Notes: generated from the letters alone by a model not told the origin. DNA of 64,000 bases from XN24 sp047921455 (GCA_047921455.1 JBLRWC010000004.1:38764-102763); one strand, 5' to 3'; positions 35,220-43,972 are shown, numbered from the stretch's first letter. Numbers and translations are program-made.

Positions 35220-36130
35220 TCTTCATCGGTCCTTTTGCGCACCGCTGGTGCGTCGTCGTCGCCTGCGGGGAACATAGCCGATTTGAGGCGGAAAAGCGCG
35301 GAGATGTCCTCGTCCGCACTCTGCGCCGGCAGGCGTGAGTAATGCATCAGCGTCATCTCCACCAGCGGTAGCTTGACGCCCTGCTCGGCGGCCATGCGGC
35401 GGCAGATTTCGAGATCCTTGGCATGCAGGCTGACCTTGAAGCCGAGCGGAAATTCGCCGCGGATCATGGTGGGCCCACGCTTGGACAGGAACCAGTTGCC
35501 GGCGGCGCCTTGTTCCAGCGCCGCAATCAGCCGTTCCATGGGCAGGCCATGGGCGCGGCCGAACGCGAGCGCCTCGGTGACCGCCTGGTTGATGCCCGCG
35601 ACCATCACCTGGTTGGTGGCCTTGGCCGCCTGGCCGGCGCCCACCGGGCCCATCAGGGTGATGCTGCCGCCCATGGCGGCCAGCGCCGGGCGGGCGCGTT
35701 CCAGCACGGCCTCGTCGCCGCCGACCATGATGGCCAGCGTACCAGCGCGCGCTCCCTCGGTGCCGCCGCTGACCGGACAGTCCAAAAACGACGCGCCTGC
35801 GTCGGCCAGCCGCGCCGCGGCAGTGCGCGCCGTGCCGGCGGCCACTGTCGAACAATCCACCACGATGGCGCCGGGACGCAGCGCCGGCGCCAGCTCGGCC
35901 ACCACCGCGAGCAGGTCGGCGTCGGCGGATACGCAGGTCACGACCAGGTCGCAGTCGGCCGCGAGCGTGGCGAGGGACGATGCGGCCGGGACGCCGGTGT
36001 CCGCGGTCAGCGCCGCGGCCTTGCCGGGCGTGCGGTTCCAGGCGCTGGCCAGCAGGCCGGCGCGATGCAGGTTGAGCGCCATCGGCAGGCCCATGGCGCC
36101 GAGGCCGACAAATCCGACGCGCAGTATCAT
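35216..36130 (-). CDS. NAD(P)-dependent 3-hydroxyisobutyrate-dehydrogenase-family oxidoreductase
   Basis: The 304-residue protein has the Rossmann motif VGFVGLGAMGLPMA, DCPVSGGTEGARAGTL, the catalytic Lys in GAGQAAKATNQ and the KDLEICRRMA region of beta-hydroxyacid dehydrogenases. The substrate may be hydroxyisobutyrate, tartronate semialdehyde or succinic semialdehyde; the sequence alone does not decide. It is tightly coupled to speA before it (one-base overlap) and hemC after it (four-base overlap), an unusual position for such an enzyme. Confidence 0.9.
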   Translation of the reverse strand: MILRVGFVGLGAMGLPMALNLHRAGLLASAWNRTPGKAAALTADTGVPAASSLATLAADCDLVVTCVSADADLLAVVAELAPALRPGAIVVDCSTVAAGTARTAAARLADAGASFLDCPVSGGTEGARAGTLAIMVGGDEAVLERARPALAAMGGSITLMGPVGAGQAAKATNQVMVAGINQAVTEALAFGRAHGLPMERLIAALEQGAAGNWFLSKRGPTMIRGEFPLGFKVSLHAKDLEICRRMAAEQGVKLPLVEMTLMHYSRLPAQSADEDISALFRLKSAMFPAGDDDAPAVRKRTDEE

Positions 36131-38007
36131 CAGTCTTCCAGGTACGTGTAGCCGGACAAGCCTTCACTGAGCGCGCGCAGGAAGTAGCTCTGGTCTTCCT
36201 CGTCGAGACCTGCGGCGGCGATCTTGCGCGCATAGGCGGCGCGAAGTTCGTCCGGCGCGAAATGCACATAGCCGAGCAGTTGCTCCGCGGAGTCGCCGCC
36301 GCGCGGCATGCCGAGCACCGGCTCGCCGGAGGGCGACAGGTACACGTCGACGCTGCCGGTATCGCCGAACAGGTTGTGCAGGTCGCCGAGAATTTCCTGG
36401 TAGGCACCAACCATCAGGATGGCGAGCAGGTATTCTTCGTCCGCGCCGATCGCATGTACCGGGAGGCTGTGCTCGATGCCGTCGCCATGCACATAAAGAT
36501 CGACACGGCCGTCGGAATCGCAGGTCAGGTCGCGCAGCACGCCGCGGCGCAAGGCCGGTTCATCGAGGCGCTGCGCGGGCATGATCGGGAACACCTGGTC
36601 GATGGCCCAGATGTCGGGCAAGGACTGGAATACCGACATATTGATAAACAGCTTGTCGGCAGTGATCTGCTTGAGTTCATCGACAATCGCCCGCGGCGGG
36701 TTCGCCTGCGCCATGAAGCGATCCCGCACGACATGCATCAGCGCGCGCGCCAGGCCCTCACCGCGTGCCCGCTCGGGGAGATCGATCTCCCCGGCGATGT
36801 AGCGCTGGTGCAGCTCCGCCATCAGGTGCTGGGTTTCACGGTAGATTTCATCCGGCGAACTGCTCTCGAGACGCCCGAACTGGTGCCACAGGGCGTTGAC
36901 CTCCGTGCTGCTGTTCGCCGGTGGCTGGACCGGGCGGGCGTCAGGCGGCACGTCGGTATCGATGACGTTGGTGACCAGCACGGCATGTTGCGCGACCAGC
37001 GCCCGGCCGGACTCGGAGACGATGTCCGGGCGGGCCTCGCCGGCTGCGTCGCAGACGTCTGCGATGGTGCTCACGACCGTATGCGCGTAGTCCTCGATCG
37101 TGTAGTTGATCGAGTTGGCGCTGCGCGAGCGCGTGCCGTCATAGTCCACGCCCAGGCCGCCGCCCACGTCCATCAGCCCGAGTCCCAGGCCCGCCGCGCG
37201 CAGGTCGGTATAGACGCGTGCCGCCTCGGTGAGGCCGCGGCGGATGTCGCGCAGGTTCGGTACCTGCGAGCCGACGTGCACGTGCAACATCTTGATGCAG
37301 TCACCCATGCCGGCCTGCGTGGCGCGTTCGGCGGCTTCCAGCAACTGGCCGGCGGTCAGTCCGAACTTGGATTTCTCGCCGCCGGTGTCCTGCCAGTTGC
37401 CGGCGCCGACGCTCGACAGGCGCAAGCGCACGCCGAGACGCGGCTCCATCTCGAATTCGCGCGCCAGCTGGATGATGCGGTCGAGTTCGGAGAGTTTCTC
37501 GATGACGATATAGACCTCGTGCCCGAGCCGCTGCGCGATCAGCGCCAGTTCGAGGTATTCGTGGTCCTTGTAGCCGTTACAGACAATCAGGCCGCCCGGC
37601 GGCGAAACGCCGAGCACGGCCATCAGCTCCGGCTTGCTGCCGGTTTCCATACCGACACGGGCGCCGCCGTGGTTGACCAGCGTGTCCACGACGCTGCGCT
37701 GCTGGTTGACCTTGATCGGGTACACCACGCGGTAACGGCTCTCGTATTCGCGTGCCGTCATGGCCTTGCGGAAGGCGTTATGCAGGCGATCCAGGCGATC
37801 GCGCAGGATGTCCGTGAAGCGGAACAGGATGGGCACGGAGAGCCCCGCCAGCCGGGCGCGGCGCACCAGGTCGACCAGGTCGATGTCGGCACCGTTACGG
37901 AACGGCCGCACGACCAGCCGGCCGCGCGCGCCGATGTCGAAATAGCCATCGCCCCAGCGGGCAACGCCGTACAAGCGGCGATTGGCCTCGATCTGTTCCT
38001 CGCTCAT
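36130..38007 (-). CDS. speA: Biosynthetic arginine decarboxylase
   Basis: SpeA turns arginine into agmatine for putrescine synthesis. The 625-residue PLP enzyme of alanine-racemase fold has Lys99 in VVYPIKVNQQRSVVD, GMETGSKPELMAVL, HVGSQVPNLRDIRRG, MDVGGGLGVDYDGT and DIVSESGRALVAQHAVLV. I start it at ATG 38007 (MSEEQIEANRRLYGVARWG), which matches the family N-terminus; the frame continues upstream without protein character. It heads a leftward group with the dehydrogenase and the haem genes. Confidence 0.96.
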   Translation of the reverse strand: MSEEQIEANRRLYGVARWGDGYFDIGARGRLVVRPFRNGADIDLVDLVRRARLAGLSVPILFRFTDILRDRLDRLHNAFRKAMTAREYESRYRVVYPIKVNQQRSVVDTLVNHGGARVGMETGSKPELMAVLGVSPPGGLIVCNGYKDHEYLELALIAQRLGHEVYIVIEKLSELDRIIQLAREFEMEPRLGVRLRLSSVGAGNWQDTGGEKSKFGLTAGQLLEAAERATQAGMGDCIKMLHVHVGSQVPNLRDIRRGLTEAARVYTDLRAAGLGLGLMDVGGGLGVDYDGTRSRSANSINYTIEDYAHTVVSTIADVCDAAGEARPDIVSESGRALVAQHAVLVTNVIDTDVPPDARPVQPPANSSTEVNALWHQFGRLESSSPDEIYRETQHLMAELHQRYIAGEIDLPERARGEGLARALMHVVRDRFMAQANPPRAIVDELKQITADKLFINMSVFQSLPDIWAIDQVFPIMPAQRLDEPALRRGVLRDLTCDSDGRVDLYVHGDGIEHSLPVHAIGADEEYLLAILMVGAYQEILGDLHNLFGDTGSVDVYLSPSGEPVLGMPRGGDSAEQLLGYVHFAPDELRAAYARKIAAAGLDEEDQSYFLRALSEGLSGYTYLED

Positions 38008-38175
38008 CCGCGGACGCCTCCCGGGCTCTCGAGCTGGGTAAAAAAGGGGGCGCAGTATAGCGCAACGGGATGGTCGGCAAGCACCGTCGGGGCGCCGCCG
38101 GATGCGGTGCAAAGCGGATGGCCGGGGGGCTAGCAGCTGCCGTGGGCGCGGTAGGGCGCGGGCGTACCTGCGCAG

Positions 38176-38625
38176 CTAATCGTCGCAAAAATCGGCAACA
38201 GCCTGGCGGACCTCCTGGCGCGCGCGCACGATTTCCTCGTCGCTCAGGTAACGCCGTCCGCCGTCGGGCAGCGACTCGTAGAGCCGCGGCGCTGTCTCAT
38301 AGGCTTCCTGCGCGGCACGGGCCTGGCGGCACGCCGCCGCCCTGATTTCGGCCTGTTCCTCGCGGGCCGCGGCCAGTGTGGCCGCGTCGGCTTCGCGCTG
38401 GCGCCGTTGCGCATCGGCATCGTCCGGCGCGCGTGCCGCAGCGGCAGCCGCGGCCTGTTCCGTGGCCGGGATCCTGGCTTCCACCTTGACGCGCGTGGAA
38501 CGATCCGACAGCGGGCGGTCGCTGTAAATGACCACGCCCTTTTCATCCACTGTGCGGTAGATTTCGTTGGCGGCCACGGGTGCCGCCATGAGCGCGGCCA
38601 ACAGGACGGGAAACAGGAATCTCAT
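38176..38625 (-). CDS. Exported DUF4124-domain protein
   Basis: The 149-residue protein has a signal peptide (MRFLFPVLLAALMAAPVAA) and a short DUF4124 domain (NEIYRTVDEKGVVIYSDRPLSDRS). An Ala/Arg/Glu-rich helical region and YESLPDGGRRYLSDEEI follow. It is probably periplasmic; the function is unknown. It is 14 bp after the second PII gene, likely in the same transcript. Confidence 0.85.
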   Translation of the reverse strand: MRFLFPVLLAALMAAPVAANEIYRTVDEKGVVIYSDRPLSDRSTRVKVEARIPATEQAAAAAAARAPDDADAQRRQREADAATLAAAREEQAEIRAAACRQARAAQEAYETAPRLYESLPDGGRRYLSDEEIVRARQEVRQAVADFCDD

Positions 38626-38639
38626 TGCGGTTGACCCCC

Positions 38640-38978
38640 CTAGAGCGCCTTGTCGTCAGTCTCGCCGGTGCGGATTCGGATGGCCTGCTCAAGGTCGTAG
38701 ACAAAAATCTTCCCGTCGCCGATCTTGCCGGTGCGGGCGGTGTTGACGATGGCTTCGATGACCCGCTCAAGCGACTCATCGGGCACCGCCAGTTCGAGTT
38801 TTACCTTGGGCAGGAAATCCACCACGTATTCGGCGCCTCGATACAATTCAGTGTGGCCTTTCTGGCGGCCGAAACCCTTGACCTCTGTCACAGTAATGCC
38901 CTGGACCCCGAGGTCGGCGAGTGCTTCGCGGACGTCGTCCAGTTTGAAGGGCTTGATGATGGCGCAAACCATTTTCAT
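38640..38978 (-). CDS. glnB: PII signal-transduction protein (second copy)
   Basis: The 112-residue PII protein begins MKMVCAIIKPFKLDDVREAL. It has the T-loop LYRGAEYVVDFLPK with the uridylylation site Tyr51, the B-loop TGKIGDGKIFV and the C-loop IRTGETDDKAL. It senses ATP/ADP and 2-oxoglutarate and controls nitrogen enzymes. It follows amtB but lies beyond a strong terminator, so it may have separate expression. Whether it is a GlnB or a second GlnK cannot be decided from the sequence. Confidence 0.93.
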   Translation of the reverse strand: MKMVCAIIKPFKLDDVREALADLGVQGITVTEVKGFGRQKGHTELYRGAEYVVDFLPKVKLELAVPDESLERVIEAIVNTARTGKIGDGKIFVYDLEQAIRIRTGETDDKAL

Positions 38979-39103
38979 CGCGGTTCTCCGAATTCCAGCT
39001 AAGCGATAGGCACGGCAGTCGCGGCGGCCGGGGGTGGGCGATCCATCGCAACGGCCCGGCTTGCCGGCAGTCTAGCATTGCCCCGCCGGCCATGCCGAGG
39101 GCC

Positions 39104-39141
39104 ATAAGTAAAGGCCGGGGGCGGATAATCCGCCCCCGGCC
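39104..39141 (-). terminator. Intrinsic terminator after amtB
   Basis: Two 13-base arms (39113-39125 and 39129-39141) form a perfect GC-rich stem with a three-base loop. On the minus strand TTTACTTAT follows. It lies 40 bp after the amtB stop and before the second PII gene. Confidence 0.85.
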
Positions 39142-39180
39142 CGGGTTGGGCGCTGCGCGCCCTGCAGCAGTCGCCGGTGC

Positions 39181-40431
39181 TCAGTCGCCGGCCTTGGTGA
39201 ACTCCGGGTAGGCCTCGAGGCCGCACTCGTGCAGGTCAACGCCCTCGTATTCCTGCTGTTCGGTCACGCGGATGCCGACCACCTTCTTGAGGATGAACCA
39301 CACCAGCAGGCTGGCGAGGAACACCCAGGCGAAGATCGCCGCCAGGCCGGCCAGCTGGCCGACGATCGTGGCGTCCTCGTTCGACAGCAGTACTGCGAGC
39401 ACGCCCCATATGCCGGCCGTACCGTGCACCGAGATGGCGCCGACCGGGTCGTCGATACGGAACTTGCGGTCCAGCAACACGATCGAGCTGACCACCAGCA
39501 AGCCGCCGATGACACCGATGATGATGGCCAGCAGCGGCGTCGGCGAGAGCGGATCGGCCGTGATGGACACGAGTCCTGCGAGGGCGCCGTTCAACGCCAT
39601 GGTCAGGTCGGCCTTGCCGAACCAGGCCTTGGCGAGCAACAGCGCTGCGACCAGTCCGCCCGCGGCCGCCAGGTTGGTGTTGGTGAACACCAGCGCCACG
39701 GCGTTGGCTGACTCCACGTCGGAGACCTTCAGCTCGGAGCCACCGTTGAATCCGAACCAGCCCATCCAGAGGATGAAGGTGCCGAGCGTCGCCAGCGGCA
39801 GGTTGCAGCCGGGGATGGCGTTGACCTGGCCCTTCGGGCCGTACTTGCCCTTGCGTGCCCCGAGCAGCAAGACCCCGGCCAGCGCGGCCGTGGCGCCCGC
39901 CATGTGCACGATGCCCGAACCGGCATAGTCGGAGTAACCGAGTTCGTCGAGGAAGCCGCCGCCCCAGCTCCAGTAGCCCTGCACCGGGTAGATGACCAGG
40001 GTCATGACCACGGCAAACGCCAGGAACGACCACAGCTTCATCCGCTCGGCGACCGCGCCCGAGACAATGGACATCGCGGTGGCGACGAACACGACCTGGA
40101 AGAAAAAGTCCGACAGGTCGGAGTAGTACGGCGCGTCATCGCCGCCGGCAACCACGTCGGCGACCGAGTTATCCGCCGCTCCGAGCATGCTGAAACCCGG
40201 AATGAGGCCGGTGCCGTCGCCGTACATGATGCCGTAACCGCCTACCATGTACATGATGCAGGCGATGGAATACAGGCCGACGTTCTTGGTCAGGATCTCG
40301 GCCGTATTCTTGGCGCGCACCAGCCCGGACTCGAGCATGGTGAAGCCGGCCGCCATCCACATCACCAGCACACCCGACATCAGGAAGTAGAAAGTGTCCA
40401 GCGCATAGCTGATCTCGATTATTTGTTCCAC
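39181..40431 (-). CDS. amtB: Ammonium transporter
   Basis: The 416-residue protein has about eleven membrane helices and all the key Amt residues: Asp168 in GYSDYAGSG, the twin His of the pore at 176 (IVHMAGA) and 336 (ISVHGTAGIWG), and TMLESGLVRAKNTAEILTKN. It imports ammonium across the inner membrane and is blocked by GlnK when nitrogen is plentiful. No cleavable signal peptide is evident. It follows glnK by 16 bp. Confidence 0.97.
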   Translation of the reverse strand: MEQIIEISYALDTFYFLMSGVLVMWMAAGFTMLESGLVRAKNTAEILTKNVGLYSIACIMYMVGGYGIMYGDGTGLIPGFSMLGAADNSVADVVAGGDDAPYYSDLSDFFFQVVFVATAMSIVSGAVAERMKLWSFLAFAVVMTLVIYPVQGYWSWGGGFLDELGYSDYAGSGIVHMAGATAALAGVLLLGARKGKYGPKGQVNAIPGCNLPLATLGTFILWMGWFGFNGGSELKVSDVESANAVALVFTNTNLAAAGGLVAALLLAKAWFGKADLTMALNGALAGLVSITADPLSPTPLLAIIIGVIGGLLVVSSIVLLDRKFRIDDPVGAISVHGTAGIWGVLAVLLSNEDATIVGQLAGLAAIFAWVFLASLLVWFILKKVVGIRVTEQQEYEGVDLHECGLEAYPEFTKAGD

Positions 40432-40447
40432 GTTCTTGCTCCCCTGT

Positions 40448-40786
40448 TCAGACGGCTTCAGGGCCGGTTTCGCCCGTGCGAATCCGGATCACCTGTTCCA
40501 GCGGCATGATGAAGATCTTGCCGTCACCGATCTTCCCGGTGCGCGCGGTGTTGCTGATGACTTCGACGACCTGCTCGAGCAGGTCGTCGTCGATGGCAAT
40601 CTCGATCTTCATTTTTGGCAGAAAGTCGACGACATATTCCGCGCCCCGGTAGAGTTCCGTGTGGCCGCGTTGCCGGCCGAACCCTTTCACCTCGGTGACC
40701 GTCACGCCCTTCACGCCCACGTCAGCGAGCGCCTGGCGGACGTCGTCGAGCTTGAACGGCTTGATGATTGCAGTAACCAGTTTCAT
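40448..40786 (-). CDS. glnK: PII protein GlnK, AmtB regulator
   Basis: The 112-residue PII protein (MKLVTAIIKPFKLDDVRQAL) has Tyr51 in LYRGAEYVVDFLPK and the TGKIGDGKIF B-loop. Its place directly before amtB marks it as GlnK, which plugs the transporter in its unmodified state. An upstream in-frame GTG (40795) overlaps the porin stop, but the ATG gives the canonical N-terminus. Confidence 0.95.
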   Translation of the reverse strand: MKLVTAIIKPFKLDDVRQALADVGVKGVTVTEVKGFGRQRGHTELYRGAEYVVDFLPKMKIEIAIDDDLLEQVVEVISNTARTGKIGDGKIFIMPLEQVIRIRTGETGPEAV

Positions 40787-40791
40787 GCCGC

Positions 40792-41418
40792 TCACCGCAG
40801 GTCGAAGGTCTTGCCGATGGTGAACATCAGCGCGGTTTCACTGGAACCGGTCCCGGACAGGTCGCTGTCGCTGTGCACTGCCGCGATGCCGAGGTCGAAG
40901 CCGGAGACTTCCGTGCCGTAACCGACCTCCACGTAGTCACCGTCGAAATCGTCGAGGAAGGTGCCGTAGGTCAGGTAGAAACCTTCGTATTCCAGCGTGC
41001 CCGCCAGGAAGCCGTAATCGAGCGTCGGGCCATCGAAGTTGTCGTAGCGGCCGATGGAGTATTCGACGCTGAACAGGCCATAGCCGGCCGTCAGGTTGAG
41101 CTCGTTGTAGGTGTCGTCGAAATCGTCGGTGTAGAAGTAGCCGGTGTAACCGATGCCATAAGTGAAATCGCCGACCTCGCCGCTGTAGCCGACGTAGAGG
41201 TCGTATTCGAGTCCTTCACCGACCTCGGCGGCCCAGGTGCCGACGTAAAAACCGGATTTCTCGTAGTCGAGACCAGCATAGGCGGCGGAGCTGTTTTGCT
41301 TGATGCCGCGGAAAATGTAGTCGGACATCATGCCGACGTTCGCGCTAAAATCACCGGCGACGGCGGGTTGGCTGGCGCCCAGCGCCAGGGCGACGAGCAG
41401 GTAACGGGATCGACCCAT
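40792..41418 (-). CDS. TorF-family putative outer-membrane porin
   Basis: The 208-residue protein has a signal peptide (MGRSRYLLVALALGASQPAVA) followed by FSANVGMMSDYIFRGIKQNSS, the hallmark of the TorF/Gcw_chp family. Alternating aromatic and polar beta strands rich in Tyr, Gly and Asp end in Leu-Arg. CGGAGGAT precedes the ATG. It lies first in the glnK-amtB transcript, behind a sigma-54 promoter, so it is probably an outer-membrane channel for ammonium or another small nitrogen source. The substrate is inferred only from context. Confidence 0.85.
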   Translation of the reverse strand: MGRSRYLLVALALGASQPAVAGDFSANVGMMSDYIFRGIKQNSSAAYAGLDYEKSGFYVGTWAAEVGEGLEYDLYVGYSGEVGDFTYGIGYTGYFYTDDFDDTYNELNLTAGYGLFSVEYSIGRYDNFDGPTLDYGFLAGTLEYEGFYLTYGTFLDDFDGDYVEVGYGTEVSGFDLGIAAVHSDSDLSGTGSSETALMFTIGKTFDLR

Positions 41419-41479
41419 GTTTGTATCCTCCGAGTAAGTTGCATGACCCGGGCCGCGGGGCCTCGGTTGCTTGTTGCAA

Positions 41480-41496
41480 AGCACGATGCGTGCCAG
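41480..41496 (-). promoter_or_regulatory. Sigma-54 promoter of the porin-glnK-amtB operon
   Basis: CTGGCACGCATCGTGCT on the minus strand has GG and GC exactly ten bases apart and nearly matches the -24/-12 consensus (YTGGCACG, N, TTGCW). It lies 62 bp upstream of the porin start. Confidence 0.82.
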
Positions 41497-41547
41497 CTTC
41501 GTGCAAACAAGGAGTTACAGCCTGTCTCGCCGATGGGGCGACGTGAG

Positions 41548-41564
41548 CGCACCGTGATGGTGCA
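41548..41564 (-). promoter_or_regulatory. NtrC-binding site
   Basis: CGCACCGTGATGGTGCA (plus strand) matches the NtrC consensus TGCACC-N5-GGTGCA at 11 of 12 fixed bases. It lies about 60 bp upstream of the sigma-54 promoter. Together they indicate activation under nitrogen limitation. Confidence 0.8.
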
Positions 41565-41609
41565 AAGCAATATGGCCTGATGCCCTATCGCGGGGCGCGA
41601 GGAATGACG

Positions 41610-41864
41610 ATGGATCCAAAAAAGCCCAACATCGATGAACTTGCCCGCCGGCTGGCGGATGCGCTGCCCGGTGGCCTCAAGGCGCTGCGCGCGGACGCCG
41701 AGCAGAATTTTCGCGCGGTGCTGCAGGCGGGACTGTCGCGGCTCGACCTGGTCACGCGCGAGGAGTTCGATGTGCAGGCCGCCGTCTTGCGACGCACCCG
41801 CGAGAAGCTGGCGGCGCTGGAAGCGCGGCTGGCCGCGCTGGAGGCGCCTGCCGAGACGGAGTGA
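41610..41864 (+). CDS. ubiK: Ubiquinone biosynthesis accessory factor UbiK
   Basis: The 84-residue protein matches UbiK/YqiC: DPKKPNIDELARRLADALPGG, then QAGLSRLDLVTREEFDVQ, VLRRTREKLAALEARLAALE (C-terminal coiled coil). UbiK trimerises and, with UbiJ, helps the Ubi complex handle lipid intermediates in aerobic ubiquinone synthesis. GAGGA lies six bases before ATG 41610, which I prefer over ATG 41604 or 41580. Confidence 0.92.
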   Translation: MDPKKPNIDELARRLADALPGGLKALRADAEQNFRAVLQAGLSRLDLVTREEFDVQAAVLRRTREKLAALEARLAALEAPAETE

Positions 41865-41981
41865 ACACGCCGGGGCGCCGGGCGGGCGGCCGGTCGTTTC
41901 TCGACACGATCGCTGAAAATGCGACGTTGTCAGCGCGCCATGCGCGGGTGACCCTGCCGGCAGTTTTCCGGGAGTGCCGGC

Positions 41982-43478
41982 ATGTCCCTCGCGAAAGTGC
42001 TCAGCCGCGCGCAGTGCGGGCTCGAAGCCTTGCCTGTCACCGTCGAGGCCTACGTGGGCGGCGGCTTGCCGGGCTTTTCGGTGGTGGGCTTGCCGGCCAC
42101 CGCGGTGCGCGAGAGCCGCGACCGGGTCCGTGCCGCGCTCACCACCTGCGGCTTCAATTTTCCGGACGGCAAGGTGATCGTGAACCTGGCGCCGGCCGAC
42201 TTGCCCAAGGAGGGTGGCCGCTTCGACTTGCCGATTGCGCTCGGCGTCCTGTTGGCTTCCGGGCAGCTGCCGCCACGCGGCCTCAAGGTCACGGAGTTCG
42301 TCGGCGAGCTGTCGCTCAATGGTGACTTGCGGCCGGTGACAGCATCGCTGTGTGCGGCAATCGCCGCGGCGCGCGCCGGCCGTACGTTGATCGTGCCGCA
42401 CGGCTGCGGCGAGGAGGCGGCGCTAGCGGGTGAGGGCGAGGTGCGCCACGCGAAGCACCTGTACGACGTTGCAGCGCACCTGAAAGGCCGGCGGCCCCTG
42501 CCCGTGGTGGCGCCGCCGCCGCGTTCGGACCCGCACGCCGCAAACCTGCTTGATCTTGCCGAGGTGCGCGGCCAGCAGCAGGGTCGGCGGCTGCTGGAAC
42601 TGGCGGCCGCCGGCGGCCACAACCTGTTGCTGATCGGGCCGCCGGGCACCGGCAAGACGATGCTGGCGCGGCGCGTGCCCGGCCTGTTGCCGCCGCTCGA
42701 CGCCCCGTCGGCGCTGCAGGTGGCGTCCATCGCCTCCGCCGCGGGGCGGAAGTTTCGCGCCGAGGACTGGGGACGGCGTCCATTCCGCTCGCCGCACCAC
42801 TCGGCGTCATCGGTCGCCCTGACTGGCGGCGGTTCGAACCCGCGTCCCGGCGAGGTGACCCTGGCGCACCACGGCGTGCTGTTCCTGGACGAAATGCCGG
42901 AGTTCGGCCGCATTGCCCTGGAATCGCTGCGCCAGCCCGTGGAGGAAGGAGAGCTGACCATCAGCCGCGCGGCCATCCAGCGCACGTTTCCGGCGCGGTT
43001 CATGTTGGTCGCGGCAATGAACCCGTGTCCGTGCGGCTACCTTGGCGACCCGAACGGGCGCTGCCGATGCAGCGCGGACGCGGTGTTGCGTTACCGCGGG
43101 CGAATCTCCGGGCCGCTGCTCGATCGTATCGACCTGGTGGTGGAAATGCCGCGCCCGGCGCCCGCCGACCTGCTGGGTCCGCCGGGCGAAAGCTCGGCGG
43201 CGGTGCGCGCGCGGGTGCTGGCGGTGCGGGACAAAAGCCTGGCGCGCCAGGGCTGTGTGAATGCGCGCCTGGAGGGCAAGGCGCTGGATCGGCATGCCCC
43301 GTTGGGCGCCGCGGAACGCGCCCTGCTGGCGCGCTCGGCAGAGCGGTTGTCGCTGTCGGCGCGCGCCCAGACGCGCGTGCGGCGGGTGGCGCGGACGATT
43401 GCGGACGCGGACGGCGCCGAGTCCATCGGGGTCAGGCACCTCGCCGAGGCGCTGGCGTGCCGGGGGATGCCGGGATGA
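41982..43478 (+). CDS. comM: ComM/YifB family Mg-chelatase-like AAA+ ATPase
   Basis: The 498-residue protein has the N-terminal Lon-like domain (VTVEAYVGGGLPGFSVVGLP), Walker A GPPGTGKTML (about 219-228), FRSPHHSASSVAL, Walker B LFLDEMPEF and the Cys-rich NPCPCGYLGDP-GRCRC motif. It ends with the Mg_chelatase C domain. In Vibrio and Acinetobacter ComM is a branch-migration helicase that aids natural transformation. No other competence genes are present here. Confidence 0.94.
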   Translation: MSLAKVLSRAQCGLEALPVTVEAYVGGGLPGFSVVGLPATAVRESRDRVRAALTTCGFNFPDGKVIVNLAPADLPKEGGRFDLPIALGVLLASGQLPPRGLKVTEFVGELSLNGDLRPVTASLCAAIAAARAGRTLIVPHGCGEEAALAGEGEVRHAKHLYDVAAHLKGRRPLPVVAPPPRSDPHAANLLDLAEVRGQQQGRRLLELAAAGGHNLLLIGPPGTGKTMLARRVPGLLPPLDAPSALQVASIASAAGRKFRAEDWGRRPFRSPHHSASSVALTGGGSNPRPGEVTLAHHGVLFLDEMPEFGRIALESLRQPVEEGELTISRAAIQRTFPARFMLVAAMNPCPCGYLGDPNGRCRCSADAVLRYRGRISGPLLDRIDLVVEMPRPAPADLLGPPGESSAAVRARVLAVRDKSLARQGCVNARLEGKALDRHAPLGAAERALLARSAERLSLSARAQTRVRRVARTIADADGAESIGVRHLAEALACRGMPG

Positions 43479-43540
43479 GTGAGTTCTCCATCCGGCCGGA
43501 TTCATTGCCAAATTTTGCCAAAGCCGATATCGTCCGGAGC

Positions 43541-43783
43541 ATGAGCACGATGAATATTTCCCTGCCGGCGGCGCTCAAGGAATACGTCGATGAACAGGTC
43601 TCGGAGCGTGGCTATGCGACCAGTAGCGAGTACGTGCGAGAGCTGATCCGCAGGGACCAGGAGCAGCAACGCCTTCGCGCGCTCCTGCTAGCGGGGGCCG
43701 ACTCGCCCCCGACGCATACGGCCGACCGGGCCTACTTCGACGCACTGCGCCGACGCGCCAGGAAAAGCGCTCGGTCCGGCTGA
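43541..43783 (+). CDS. parD: ParD-type antitoxin
   Basis: The 80-residue protein has a ribbon-helix-helix N-terminus (MNISLPAALKEYVDEQVSERGYATSSEYVRELIRR split across the fold) and a charged tail. This is typical of ParD/CC2985 antitoxins that bind DNA and a ParE toxin. The expected toxin is not complete: only a short in-frame stub follows before the gap. Another ATG three codons downstream is possible. Confidence 0.85.
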   Translation: MSTMNISLPAALKEYVDEQVSERGYATSSEYVRELIRRDQEQQRLRALLLAGADSPPTHTADRAYFDALRRRARKSARSG

Positions 43784-43972
43784 AGGTCGTGAAAACAAAG
43801 TCGATCGTCCTTCGCGANNNNNNNNNNNNNNNNNNNNNNNNNNNNNNNNNNNNNNNNNNNNNNNNNNNNNNNNNNNNNNNNNNNNNNNNNNNNNNNNNNN
43901 NNNNNNNNNNNNNNNNNAAAAGCGCTCGGTCCGGCTGAAGGTCGTGAAAACAAAGTCGATCGTCCTTCGCGA
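43763..43972. repeat. 55-bp duplication flanking an N gap (assembly artefact)
   Basis: Bases 43763-43817 are repeated exactly at 43918-43972 on both sides of 100 N (43818-43917). The same length occurs at the treZ gap. This is what unmerged de Bruijn contigs with k=55 overlap look like, so the true sequence probably has one copy and no gap. Confidence 0.85.
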
